DNA from: JAJDIA01 sp031555735
GTDB taxonomy: Bacteria; Bacteroidota; Bacteroidia; Bacteroidales; Tannerellaceae
Direction: 5' to 3'
NCBI GenBank assembly: GCA_031555735.1
Contig: JAVBUE010000013.1
Coordinates: 1-64,000, forward strand
DNA length: 64,000 bases
A program made the position numbers and the translations under genes. The notes beneath the pieces are model-generated. The model ran no database searches. It saw only the letters and a list, made by a program, of their open reading frames with translations, and had not been told where the DNA came from. Below, piece after piece: positions 15,338-24,643 of this stretch (position 1 is its first letter; each line of letters begins with the position of its first letter).

Positions 15338-18300
15338 ACATCGCCTCGCACTGGATGGCGGGGAGGATGAACGAGCCGGCATAGGCCGCCTGCAAACGGA
15401 CGGTGAACGTCTTTGATTGTCCCCGTGGCAGATCGAAGTAGGTCAGCACACGGTCGTCGCGGATATCCTGGTAGGTAAAGGCATCGGCGGTCTTTACTCC
15501 TTCCGTTCCTTCCCCCTGGATCATCCGTTCGTTGTAGATCTCCCAGCCGGAAGGGATGATGTGGGTGAGGGCGATATCTTTGTAGTCGTTCATGCCGCTA
15601 CTATTCGCTACCGTTACCCGTGCCTGGAAATCCATACCCTGTTTCAGGTTGCCCACATCGAGCGGACGACCGTTCAGGTCTTCATACCGCACATCCAGCC
15701 GCAGATTGTTCGCCATAACGGGCAGGGTATCGTTCAGTAATTGCGTACGCGTAACCAGGTCCGCATACAAAAGGCCGGTACCTTTGTTCGTTACCGTTGC
15801 CGTTCCCTGCTGCGGAGAGGTTGGAATATCCGCCTGGTAAACGGCTTTAGCCGATTTCACCACCTGAACCTTCCCTCCTGCCGTATGCCATTCCATGTCG
15901 ATAGCGCCGGACAGCTTTTCAGCCAGACGTCCCATCGCCATCAGGGAGAAGGCGGTGGACTGCGTGCTGAAGTACGTTTCTTCCGACAAATTCTTCGACA
16001 CTTTCTGCGCCTGGGTGAAGGCTTCCCGCTCCTTCCCAAGCAAGACCAGGGTTTCGAGGATCATCGCCTCGTCGCGGTCGGATGAGCCATAGATGGTATT
16101 ATTCGACGAATAAGGATCAACCAATGTCTGGGCATTGAACACCAGTTCATTGGCAGCATTCGCCTTGCCGGCCACCGCATAGGCTATAGCCAGTCGCCAT
16201 TTAGCCTGGAGGGAAAGGTCTTTCATTTCCTTCATCCGGTTCATCGCCCCCATTTCGGCGGCATTGGCAAGGGCAAGCGTATATAAGCGATACGCCTGCT
16301 GGAGGTCGGATTGCCAGTAATACCAACCCGAATCACGGCCCGTCGGCGTCCAGTTCTGTGCCGCCCGCTTCTGGAAGGCTTTCCACTTATTCAGCACCTG
16401 CTGATTCACTTCGTAGCCCTTTTCCTGGGCGAGGATCAGGAAGCTGCCGGCATATGAGGTGATCCATTCGTCGGCAACGGCATTACCCGGCCAATAAACA
16501 AAGCCGCCGTTCGGCAACTGACGTCCATAGAGGTTGCTGATCGCCGCAAGCACATTCTTCTTCACCGTTTCGGCTTCCTTCGCATCCATCTCTTTGAATT
16601 GGGCGATGAAGAGAAGCGGCAGGGCGCACGACGTAAGCTGTTCGGAACAATAGTGCTGGTAGTTATAGAGGTAATCAAACCGGCGGCTGATGTCCACCGA
16701 CGGGATGCGGGATACTTCGAGCCTGATCCAACTGTCGGACAGGTTACCGTTGAGTTGGTAGGGCAGTTCGGCCGTTTCGCCTGAGGCAAGCAACTTAGAC
16801 ACATGTTGCGTAACCACCGGATTCGGGTTACGCACCGCTATCTCGATCGTTTCTTTAGCCGTTTGTCCGCCGCCGGTAGCCTGGATACGTACCGTTGCCT
16901 TTCCGGTTTGCATACCGGCTTTCATACGGAAGAACACCATCCGGTCGCCCGTCTGCGAGAAACGTACCGATTGCGTATTACCGCCGGTCACGCTCAGATC
17001 GCCTGTCGATTCAATGCCGACCGTTACATCCTTCACCGATTCTTCCATTGCGAATACATTGACCGGCAACAGGATCTCTTCGCCCACGCTGATCACACGC
17101 GGCAAGGTGGAAAGGATCATCAGCGGCGTACGAACAGGGGTTGTTTTCTCCGCACGCCCATACGCACCGTCCTGTCCGGCTACGATCATGGTACGTACCG
17201 AGCCTACATACATCGGCAGGGTCACCTTATGCGCGTTGGTTTTTCCTTTATCCAACGTAAACGGACCCAGGAACTTCACAACTGGACGGAAGCGGTTGGC
17301 TTTCGCATCCTGCCCTTTCAGCATCTCATCGCCGCCGACACTGAACAACGAACTGTACCGTCCGGCATAGGCGCCGATCACCTGGTCGAACATATCCCAG
17401 GTACGGATACCCAGCAATTCGCGGGCATAGAATTCACTCCACGGATCGGGTGTCTTGAAGTTGGTCAGATCAAGCAGGCCATCATCCACGATCGCCAGCG
17501 TATAGGTCATCGGACGGCCTTTCTGTTCGCTGACCGATACGGTAAACTCCGTTTCAGGACGCAGCACGTCCGGCATTTTGATCTGTGGTTCAAGTACGGA
17601 CTCTTTATTGGACACAAACACAGGCACCACGCCATACATGCGGATCGGCAGGTCGTTCACCGTCTGCGCATGCGGCTGGAGCAGCGTAACATGCACATAG
17701 ATATTCGGAGCCATTTCGGGTGTTACGGTAAACTGATAGCGGGTATCCTGCCCTTCGGATACGGCCACCCATTCGCGTTTCATCACGGTGGAGCCATTCT
17801 CCAATGCCACCTGTGCATGACCGTTGGCGGCAGAGGGGATAATGACGGTCACCGTCTCTCCCACCTGGTACGACTCTTTATCGACAGCAAACGACAACAT
17901 GGTGATTCCACTCGGGTCTTGCTTGTCCGAACGTCCGCGCCAATCAGGCCAGTCGATATAGACGGTTCCCCCGGCGGCATGACCGCTGATCCGGTCTTTC
18001 ACATACACCAGATACCGTCCCCACGAGGGATAATCAACACGGAATCTGAATTGCGCCTTCCCGTTCACGGTACTCAGCGTACCGGAGGCTTCGGGGGTGA
18101 TGGACGTATTAGTAATGTACGACGCAAACGAATCGTCGCGGTTCTCCCACCACCAACTCCAGTCCACCCGATAGATCTTGTATTCAAGGTTAGAACGATC
18201 CACAGGTTTTCCTTCGGCATTCACCGTTACGACATCAAACACATGGTCGGTATCTGTCTCGATATACTTTCCTTTCGGCTGGTTGAGGTTCACACCCACA

Positions 18301-20876
18301 TACGCCGCAAAGGGCGAGAAGGGCACGGACGTGGTTTGGATACTGGCATCACCCCCCGGTTCGAAAACCCGCGTGGTGATATTTGCCTGCAACATACCCG
18401 GGGCATTCTTCGACTCGGGCACTTTCAACGGGAAAGTAGCATTTCCCTGGCTGTCGAGTTTCCCGTCGAACACATCGCTGCGTGCCGACGCATATTCGGT
18501 GGCCGGATTGGTGAAGGTATATTGGTTGTAGTTGGGGAACTGTGTATTGACTTTCGAAAGCGTCATCTCCACCTTGACTTTCAAGTCGGAAGCCGTTGCG
18601 CCTGTGAGCCAGGACGACGACAGGGATAAGGGAACATTCCCTTTAGCGGCGTCGATATACGTGCCGGGCACCTTGAGGTTGATCTTCAACCGGTTTGGTT
18701 TGATGGCCTCGATACGGAAGGCTTTATGGAAAGCGGTACCGCCTACTTTGATATAGCCATTCCAGAGTCCGGTAGGATCATCGGCTTTGGTTGGTACTTC
18801 AAAGGTATAGAAACCGTTCGCACCCTTGGCGGAGATAAGTTTACTGTAAAACTGTCCGCGGGGGTTATACAGTTCGAACGATACCGGATGGCGGTCGGGT
18901 ATCCGTCGTTCCCGGTCTTCAAGGATAAACGACACATGCAACGTATCACCTGGCCGCCATACCCCCCGTTCGCCATAGACAAACCCTTTCAATCCTTTCT
19001 CTATCTCCTTGCCGCTTACATCGAAGCGGCTGACGGAAAGTTCTTCTCCCTCCTGCACCTTGAGGTATGTCTTCTGCTTCCCCAACGCCGCCACAACAAT
19101 AAACGGTTTGCCCTTGGCTTTGATTTCGGCAAAGCCGTTCGCATCGGAGGTCGCCGTACCGATCGGTTGCAACTGGAAATTATAGACGGTAAGGGCAACG
19201 GCGGGAAGCGGGTCGGTGGTAAGGATATCCGTCACCGTTGCCCAGACTGTTCCCGTCGCATTCTGCTTGACAAGCAAGCCGATGTTGGTAGCCAGCACAT
19301 TGCAGGAAGCAAATTTATTCCCCATCATATAATACGAAGGATGGCAGGGGTTCTCTGTCTCCGACCAGTTGAATACATCCCAATCCACGTTGGCATAGGA
19401 CGTATTATAATAGGTATTCGGCAGATCCCACACCGCTTCATCCGTTTCCGTCATTTCACCCGACGCCACATTGGTGAGCGCTTCAACCGTTTCGGCAAAA
19501 CGCATCTTTTCCTTACCGTCGCCACAGGCATAGGCCGAATATTCCTGGCGGAAAGAGATCTCCACCCGATAGAGCGATCCCGGCTCCTGGTTGATCAGCC
19601 CGGACAGATCCACGGAGTAATCTTCCCACTCGTCGGTCTTCCGTGACGGATCGGTATCCAGCCGAAACATTTTCTTATACACCATCCGGCCGGATCGCCG
19701 CAACTCGTTGGACGACGACAGGCTGTTGTCCTGCAGAAACATCAGCATATTGTTTTCGAAGATACGCACCACGCTGATATCCACCGCATACAATCCAACC
19801 GCCTGGAAAGGAATGATGAGGTTCTTGGAATCAGGCAGGATCGTTCCCGTGGCCAACATCTTCACCATCGGTTTCAGGGATTGGGCGCTGAAGGAGACAG
19901 ACGCAGGGTCTTTCAACACCTCGTCGGTACGGCTGCGGATGCCTTCGTTGACCGAGAGCAGTGTCGTAGCCAGGTTTGTTTCTTCGAAATAGATATTTAC
20001 CTTATTATCTGTTACCTGGAAGATGTACGACGACAGGCCGCTGAGCGTGATCAGCCCTTTCAGATCCTGCGTTTCGGACACCGGCTCGGAAAAGGTCAGC
20101 CGGATACCGTTCTCCGGCAGGCTGATCCGTTTGGCGGAGAGGAAGCGGAAGTTGCCTTTCGCGGGAACCATCGCCTTTTCTTCGACCGACTTGTTGATGT
20201 CGCCCTTCTTTCCGTTGACCGAAAGGATTACCTCCGTATCTTCCGTCCCTCTCCGGATACCGGCGATGGTAAAAGGATAGACCGTACCGTTATCTTGTGT
20301 GTCGATCACTACGGACAGCGGCTGCTTGTCGCTGCTTGTCGCCGAGAGCATCTGTTCGACAAGGCTTTTCTCCACCACGTCGCTGAGGCGTATCTCACCC
20401 TTCAGCGTCGCTTCGTCAGGATGAGCGGCGGAAATATCCACAGCCTCCAGTTCGACAGCGAAATTCCGTTCCATCACGCGGAAGGTAAAATCGAACTTCT
20501 TCAGGTCGTCGGGCACTTCCACAAAGTCGCCCAACCGGAATGATGCCTGGTAGAACTCGCCTTGCTTCAGCGCGCCGGGCTCGGGGACAAACTCCAGCGT
20601 CTTGTTATCCGCCCAATAGGTCTTCCCCTTGAGGGAGGGTGAAAAGCGGAAAGGATTTCCTTTTACTTCGGTGTTCAGGTCAACCACCGGTTGTTCACTT
20701 GCCAACTCCACCCGGATGGTGGACGTTTGCGATATCACGCCACCTGTATATGCGTGTACATAGGGAATAAAAGTGGCCGGAGGAGTGATATCTTTCGGTG
20801 CCTGTTTACAAGATAGTAACCCGATGAGAAAGAGCAGGCAACCGGCGGCCGGGCTGCGAAAAAAGAGATGGATCAT
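15282..20876 (-). CDS. Alpha-2-macroglobulin-family lipoprotein (bacterial protease trap)
   Basis: 1864 residues from the ATG at 20876. A lipoprotein signal ends LIGLLSC-K, so it is anchored in the cell envelope. A long series of MG-type beta domains is followed by an alpha/alpha toroid domain containing the thioester motif C1410-S-E-Q1413. Intact C-x-E-Q means it can trap proteases covalently. The earlier frame start at 20957 would put 27 extra residues before the signal peptide and is rejected. It is followed directly by pbpC; known homologues pair protease inhibition with wall repair. The reading is sure for family; the physiological target is inferred. Confidence 0.95.
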   Translation of the reverse strand: MIHLFFRSPAAGCLLFLIGLLSCKQAPKDITPPATFIPYVHAYTGGVISQTSTIRVELASEQPVVDLNTEVKGNPFRFSPSLKGKTYWADNKTLEFVPEPGALKQGEFYQASFRLGDFVEVPDDLKKFDFTFRVMERNFAVELEAVDISAAHPDEATLKGEIRLSDVVEKSLVEQMLSATSSDKQPLSVVIDTQDNGTVYPFTIAGIRRGTEDTEVILSVNGKKGDINKSVEEKAMVPAKGNFRFLSAKRISLPENGIRLTFSEPVSETQDLKGLITLSGLSSYIFQVTDNKVNIYFEETNLATTLLSVNEGIRSRTDEVLKDPASVSFSAQSLKPMVKMLATGTILPDSKNLIIPFQAVGLYAVDISVVRIFENNMLMFLQDNSLSSSNELRRSGRMVYKKMFRLDTDPSRKTDEWEDYSVDLSGLINQEPGSLYRVEISFRQEYSAYACGDGKEKMRFAETVEALTNVASGEMTETDEAVWDLPNTYYNTSYANVDWDVFNWSETENPCHPSYYMMGNKFASCNVLATNIGLLVKQNATGTVWATVTDILTTDPLPAVALTVYNFQLQPIGTATSDANGFAEIKAKGKPFIVVAALGKQKTYLKVQEGEELSVSRFDVSGKEIEKGLKGFVYGERGVWRPGDTLHVSFILEDRERRIPDRHPVSFELYNPRGQFYSKLISAKGANGFYTFEVPTKADDPTGLWNGYIKVGGTAFHKAFRIEAIKPNRLKINLKVPGTYIDAAKGNVPLSLSSSWLTGATASDLKVKVEMTLSKVNTQFPNYNQYTFTNPATEYASARSDVFDGKLDSQGNATFPLKVPESKNAPGMLQANITTRVFEPGGDASIQTTSVPFSPFAAYVGVNLNQPKGKYIETDTDHVFDVVTVNAEGKPVDRSNLEYKIYRVDWSWWWENRDDSFASYITNTSITPEASGTLSTVNGKAQFRFRVDYPSWGRYLVYVKDRISGHAAGGTVYIDWPDWRGRSDKQDPSGITMLSFAVDKESYQVGETVTVIIPSAANGHAQVALENGSTVMKREWVAVSEGQDTRYQFTVTPEMAPNIYVHVTLLQPHAQTVNDLPIRMYGVVPVFVSNKESVLEPQIKMPDVLRPETEFTVSVSEQKGRPMTYTLAIVDDGLLDLTNFKTPDPWSEFYARELLGIRTWDMFDQVIGAYAGRYSSLFSVGGDEMLKGQDAKANRFRPVVKFLGPFTLDKGKTNAHKVTLPMYVGSVRTMIVAGQDGAYGRAEKTTPVRTPLMILSTLPRVISVGEEILLPVNVFAMEESVKDVTVGIESTGDLSVTGGNTQSVRFSQTGDRMVFFRMKAGMQTGKATVRIQATGGGQTAKETIEIAVRNPNPVVTQHVSKLLASGETAELPYQLNGNLSDSWIRLEVSRIPSVDISRRFDYLYNYQHYCSEQLTSCALPLLFIAQFKEMDAKEAETVKKNVLAAISNLYGRQLPNGGFVYWPGNAVADEWITSYAGSFLILAQEKGYEVNQQVLNKWKAFQKRAAQNWTPTGRDSGWYYWQSDLQQAYRLYTLALANAAEMGAMNRMKEMKDLSLQAKWRLAIAYAVAGKANAANELVFNAQTLVDPYSSNNTIYGSSDRDEAMILETLVLLGKEREAFTQAQKVSKNLSEETYFSTQSTAFSLMAMGRLAEKLSGAIDMEWHTAGGKVQVVKSAKAVYQADIPTSPQQGTATVTNKGTGLLYADLVTRTQLLNDTLPVMANNLRLDVRYEDLNGRPLDVGNLKQGMDFQARVTVANSSGMNDYKDIALTHIIPSGWEIYNERMIQGEGTEGVKTADAFTYQDIRDDRVLTYFDLPRGQSKTFTVRLQAAYAGSFILPAIQCEAMYDTQAQARTTAGKVVVER

Positions 20877-20921
20877 AGCATTGTTTATTATGTTTGGCGA
20901 CTCACACAGTCGTATAGGCAA

Positions 20922-20929
20922 CAAAGATA
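20922..20929 (-). promoter_or_regulatory. Candidate -7 box for the macroglobulin-pbpC operon
   Basis: On the minus strand TATCTTTG, matching TAnnTTTG, 45 nt upstream of the ATG at 20876. Confidence 0.55.
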
Positions 20930-21006
20930 CGGACATTCCTTTACCACCTGATTGCAACCGCGTGAATTATTTTCGCGGTGAAAGGATCACGGTGCGGGAT
21001 TGTTCC

Positions 21007-21014
21007 TATATTTG
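21007..21014 (+). promoter_or_regulatory. Candidate -7 box for the DUF2156-GNAT pair
   Basis: TATATTTG matches TAnnTTTG, about 73 nt before the ATG at 21088; it faces away from the macroglobulin promoter. Confidence 0.5.
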
Positions 21015-21087
21015 TCGTCCATAGACAAACGATGAACTTTCGGAGCATTGTTCTGTTGTATATGTACATAACAACATCTTATTCCGC

Positions 21088-22050
21088 ATGAGCCTTTCAT
21101 TCAAGCCCATTACCATAAAGGACAGAGACACGATCACCTCCTTCACGTTGCCGGGCGATTACCGGAATTGCGACTTTTCCTTTGCCAACATGTGCAGTTG
21201 GCGTTTCCTGTACGACACCGAATTCGCGGTATCGGAGGGATTCCTGTTCATCCGGTTCTTTGTATTCGACAAGACACGGGTGGCTTATATGATGCCTGTC
21301 GGTAGCGGCGACCTGAGAAAAGCCATCCGTCTGCTGGAAGACGATGCGAAAGCGCATAACAACTCCTTCCTGCTTCTGGGTATCACCCCCGACGCGCAGG
21401 CTGAACTGGAACGGGGAATGCCCGGCGAATTTTCTTATAAACCCCAGCGCGACTATTTCGACTATATCTACCTGCGCGACGACCTGGTGAATCTCCGGGG
21501 AAAGAAATATCAATCCAAACGCAACCATATCAACAACTTCAAGAAACAGTATGCCTACCGGTATATGCCGATCACCCCGGAACTGGTTCCCGAATGTCTG
21601 GCGCTGGAAAAGAAATGGTATAAAGAGAACCAGACGGAAGAAGACAAGGAAGAACTGAGCCATGAGCGCCGGGCGATCATCTATGCCCTGAACCATTTCG
21701 ACGAGCTGGGGTTGACAGGCGGTGCAATCTGTGCCGAAGGGCAGATCGTGGCATTCTCTTTCGGTCGTCCGATCAACCATAATACCTTCGGCGTGCATAT
21801 CGAAAAAGCCGATATCACCTACGACGGCGCCTATGCCCTGATCAACCAGGAATTTGCATCCCACCTGCCCGAACAATATACCTACATCAACCGGGAAGAA
21901 GACCTTGGCATACCGGGCCTGCGGCAATCCAAACTCTCCTATCACCCGGTGGAACTGCTGGAAAAATATACCGTCCACAAAACAGCCAAACACACGAACG
22001 GACATGAACCGAAAAGAGCAAATCAGGACGCTGTGGCAGGTCTGCTTTGA
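21088..22050 (+). CDS. DUF2156 protein (GNAT-fold, phosphatidylglycerol lysyltransferase C-domain-like)
   Basis: 320 residues. The family has two GNAT-like halves; visible hallmarks are the YLRDDLVNLRGKKYQSKRNHINNF stretch (split about residues 130-155), the YINREEDLGIPGLRQSK motif and a late HPVELLEKY. Related domains in MprF move aminoacyl groups onto lipids, but this protein lacks the membrane flippase part and its substrate is unknown. It overlaps the next gene by 47 nt, so the two are translationally coupled and probably work in one process. Confidence 0.8.
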   Translation: MSLSFKPITIKDRDTITSFTLPGDYRNCDFSFANMCSWRFLYDTEFAVSEGFLFIRFFVFDKTRVAYMMPVGSGDLRKAIRLLEDDAKAHNNSFLLLGITPDAQAELERGMPGEFSYKPQRDYFDYIYLRDDLVNLRGKKYQSKRNHINNFKKQYAYRYMPITPELVPECLALEKKWYKENQTEEDKEELSHERRAIIYALNHFDELGLTGGAICAEGQIVAFSFGRPINHNTFGVHIEKADITYDGAYALINQEFASHLPEQYTYINREEDLGIPGLRQSKLSYHPVELLEKYTVHKTAKHTNGHEPKRANQDAVAGLL

Positions 22051-22945
22051 CGGATCGGAAGCGTCGCTCGATTACTATTTCGACCGGGTATATACAGAGG
22101 AGCATGCCGTTTCGATCGAGAAAGACGGACAGGTAGTGTCCGCCCTCCAGATGCTCCCTTACCGGATGCGCTGGTGTGGAACGGAGATCCCCGTATCCTA
22201 TATCTATGCCGCCTGTACCGCACCCGAAGAACGAGGCAGGGGACTGATGCGCGACCTGCTGCTGAACGCCTTTGCCGCCATGCGCGAGCAGGGTATCCTC
22301 TTCTCTTTCCTGATACCGGCCAATCCGGGATTATTTACGTATTACCGTACGCAGGGATATACGGAAGTATTCGATTGTTCAACAACGCTTATCACGGAAA
22401 CAGATGTGGCCGATGCGGCAGACGTCTGCACCTGTGTGCCGCTACATCCGTCTATGGCGGATGAATGGTATCCCTATTTCCACGAGAAAGAAAACGGACG
22501 CAGCCTGACGGTGCTTCACACGCCCGCACATCTCCACCATGTGGTGACCGATACCCTGCTGTATGACGGATTGGTGCTGGGCTTGCAGGATGAGCAGGGA
22601 AACAAAAAGGGACTGGTTTTTGTATCGGAAGAAGAGGGTGTGATGCAAATCCGCGAACTGTTCTATGAATCCGAAGAGGCGAAACGCCAACTGCTACGCG
22701 AGGTATTGAAGCGCCTCGGCACTGCGTCTATCAAATGGGTCACTCCTCCCCAATGGCCGGATACCCAACGCATGGGAATGGGCATCGTACTGGATCCGGC
22801 GGAAATGATCCGCCTGTGGGCGATCCATCACCATGCCTCCGCCGAAATCATCTGCCAGTTGGGACAAATGGGTATCCGGGAACTGACGGCATTCCTGCTG
22901 GATTACCCCCACCGGACGGGTTGCCTGAGCCTGATGCCGGATTAG
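22004..22945 (+). CDS. GNAT-family N-acetyltransferase
   Basis: 313 residues from the ATG at 22004; the open frame reaches 21854, but that part lies in the DUF2156 gene. The acetyl-CoA-binding motif A is TAPEERGRGLMRDLL, with the following strand and the FYEY-like turn ANPGLFTYYRTQGYTE. A second half (about 170-313) is a sterol-carrier-like or second GNAT domain, as in Eis-type enzymes, though this part is weakly recognised. The substrate is unknown. The stop is 13 nt from the convergent stop of the NtrC-type regulator. Confidence 0.82.
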   Translation: MNRKEQIRTLWQVCFDGSEASLDYYFDRVYTEEHAVSIEKDGQVVSALQMLPYRMRWCGTEIPVSYIYAACTAPEERGRGLMRDLLLNAFAAMREQGILFSFLIPANPGLFTYYRTQGYTEVFDCSTTLITETDVADAADVCTCVPLHPSMADEWYPYFHEKENGRSLTVLHTPAHLHHVVTDTLLYDGLVLGLQDEQGNKKGLVFVSEEEGVMQIRELFYESEEAKRQLLREVLKRLGTASIKWVTPPQWPDTQRMGMGIVLDPAEMIRLWAIHHHASAEIICQLGQMGIRELTAFLLDYPHRTGCLSLMPD

Positions 22946-22958
22946 GGGTGGAACGAGG

Positions 22959-24299
22959 TTAGTCCAACTGGTACAACCTCATCTTATTATACAGGGTTTT
23001 CCGGTCGATCCCGAGCAGTTGGGCTGCTTTCGTCTTATTGTTGTCGGCTTCTTTCAGCGCTTTCCGGATCAGATCGCGTTCATGGTCTTCATCTTTCAGC
23101 GCAATGGGGCTTGTGGCAGCGGGGACAGGAAGCGACAGTTCTTCGGGCAGTTCCCTTTGCGTAATATGCGTACCGGATGCCAGCAGCGTGGCATACCGGA
23201 CCACATTCTTCATCTGCCGCAGGTTGCCCGGCCAGGCATACGATTCAAACAGCCGGATTGTTTCCAGATCAAAACCAGCGATCTGTTTGTTCAGTTCCCG
23301 GTTAGCCTGTGCAAGGAAATTCGTGGCAAAGAGCATGATGTCCTCCTTACGGTCTCGGAGGTCCGGGATACGAATCGTAAATTCGTTGATCCGGTGGTAC
23401 AGGTCTTCCCGGAAATCGCCCTTGCCGATAGCGTCGCGCAGGTTCTCGTTCGTAGCTGATATCAGGCGTACATTGATCGGCACCTCCTGGTTACTGCCCA
23501 CGGGTTTCACCTTCCGTTCCTGCAAAGCGCGCAGGAGTTGCACCTGTACCTCATAGGTGAGATTCCCGATCTCGTCCAGGAAAATCGTCCCGCCCTGGGC
23601 GGCGACGAAAGCGCCGGTCTTGTTATCGATCGCTCCGGTAAAAGAGCCTTTGATATGTCCAAAGAATTCGGAGGCGGCGAGGTCTTTGGGGATCGCCCCG
23701 CAGTCCACCGGCACGAACGGGGCATTCCGCCGTTCACTGTGTTCGTGCAGGTAACGCGCCACATATTCTTTCCCCGTGCCGCTGGAGCCGGTGATGAGGA
23801 CAGACATATCCGTAGGCGCCACCAGCCGGGCATGTTCATATACCTGGAGGGCGCCTTTGCTGACGCCTGTCACGTAGTTGCCGGACGAGGCGGGCGATGC
23901 ATCAACGGGTTTGCTTGTTTTAACCGGCCTGGAGGCAGACGACGGCTGTGTCAGCTCCTGTATCTTCACCAGCAGTTCTTCCGGATTCAACGGTTTGGCG
24001 ATGTAATCGGATGCACCCAGCTTCATCGCCTGAACAGCCGTTTGAATATCCGCATAGCTGGTCATCATGATGAAAGGGGTGGCTACCGTCTGCTCCTTCG
24101 CCCATTTCAACAACCCGATACCATCCCCATCCGGCAAACGCAGGTCGGAAAGCACCAACTGAAACGTATTCTTCCGGATCGCTTCCCGGGCTGCCGCTAC
24201 CTCCGTGACGGATTGTACCTTAAAGCCTTTTTTCCCAAGCCAGGTGGACAACATCAGGGAGAAGGTCATATCATCTTCTACTATCAATATCGAAGACAT
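22959..24299 (-). CDS. Sigma-54-dependent response regulator (NtrC family)
   Basis: 446 residues from the ATG at 24299. Receiver domain (1-115) with D9/D10, phospho-acceptor D52 and AKPL lysine; AAA+ domain (about 143-370) with Walker A GSSGTGKE (171-178), sigma-54 contact loop GSFTGA (218-223) and Walker B GGTIFLDE (236-243); Fis-type helix-turn-helix at the C-terminus (NNKTKAAQLLGIDRKTLYNK). The contact loop is GSFTGA instead of the usual GAFTGA. The gene lies downstream of a hybrid kinase in the same direction, with a 344-nt gap, and is its likely partner. No sigma-54 gene is in the window. Confidence 0.92.
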   Translation of the reverse strand: MSSILIVEDDMTFSLMLSTWLGKKGFKVQSVTEVAAAREAIRKNTFQLVLSDLRLPDGDGIGLLKWAKEQTVATPFIMMTSYADIQTAVQAMKLGASDYIAKPLNPEELLVKIQELTQPSSASRPVKTSKPVDASPASSGNYVTGVSKGALQVYEHARLVAPTDMSVLITGSSGTGKEYVARYLHEHSERRNAPFVPVDCGAIPKDLAASEFFGHIKGSFTGAIDNKTGAFVAAQGGTIFLDEIGNLTYEVQVQLLRALQERKVKPVGSNQEVPINVRLISATNENLRDAIGKGDFREDLYHRINEFTIRIPDLRDRKEDIMLFATNFLAQANRELNKQIAGFDLETIRLFESYAWPGNLRQMKNVVRYATLLASGTHITQRELPEELSLPVPAATSPIALKDEDHERDLIRKALKEADNNKTKAAQLLGIDRKTLYNKMRLYQLD

Positions 24300-24608
24300 G
24301 GAGTTTTCGCTGTTATTTCTTTGTATTTGTGGAAGTTGCAAAGTAAGTAATAAAAACACAAAAAGAACATCAATCGCGATGTTCTTTTTGCCAAGGATAG
24401 ATTTTTCTTTTTGTTTACTGCACGTATATACAGAAGTTTTTTCACTTCTCTAGGCAGGGTTAATGTTTGGAACGTATTGCACATAGTATATAGAGAATAC
24501 CGTGCCAAACCACTCTACTCCGCCTCTGTATATTTATATCACGCTCAAATTCAATTGTTTAAACATATTTACATATCCGTACCCAAAAAAGACTCCCAGA
24601 GCATAAGC

Positions 24609-24642
24609 GGGGAATAATTCCCCACCCGGGGAAAGATTCCCC
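24609..24642. repeat. Two palindromes of the form GGGGAA-n3-TTCCCC
   Basis: GGGGAATAATTCCCC at 24609-24623 and GGGGAAAGATTCCCC at 24628-24642, 4 nt apart, end just before the stop codon of the hybrid kinase (24644). The kinase's last codons repeat part of the unit (GGGGAATGAAT on the minus strand). Neither is followed by a T-run, so they are poor terminators. The rest of the 344-nt gap 24300-24643 shows no gene. Confidence 0.7.
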
Positions 24643-24643
24643 A

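Noticed and set aside
16803..18629. 608-residue open frame opposite the macroglobulin gene
   Set aside because: It is antisense to a continuous, well-recognised protein, is rich in H and R as is typical of a shadow frame in GC-rich coding sequence, and matches no family.
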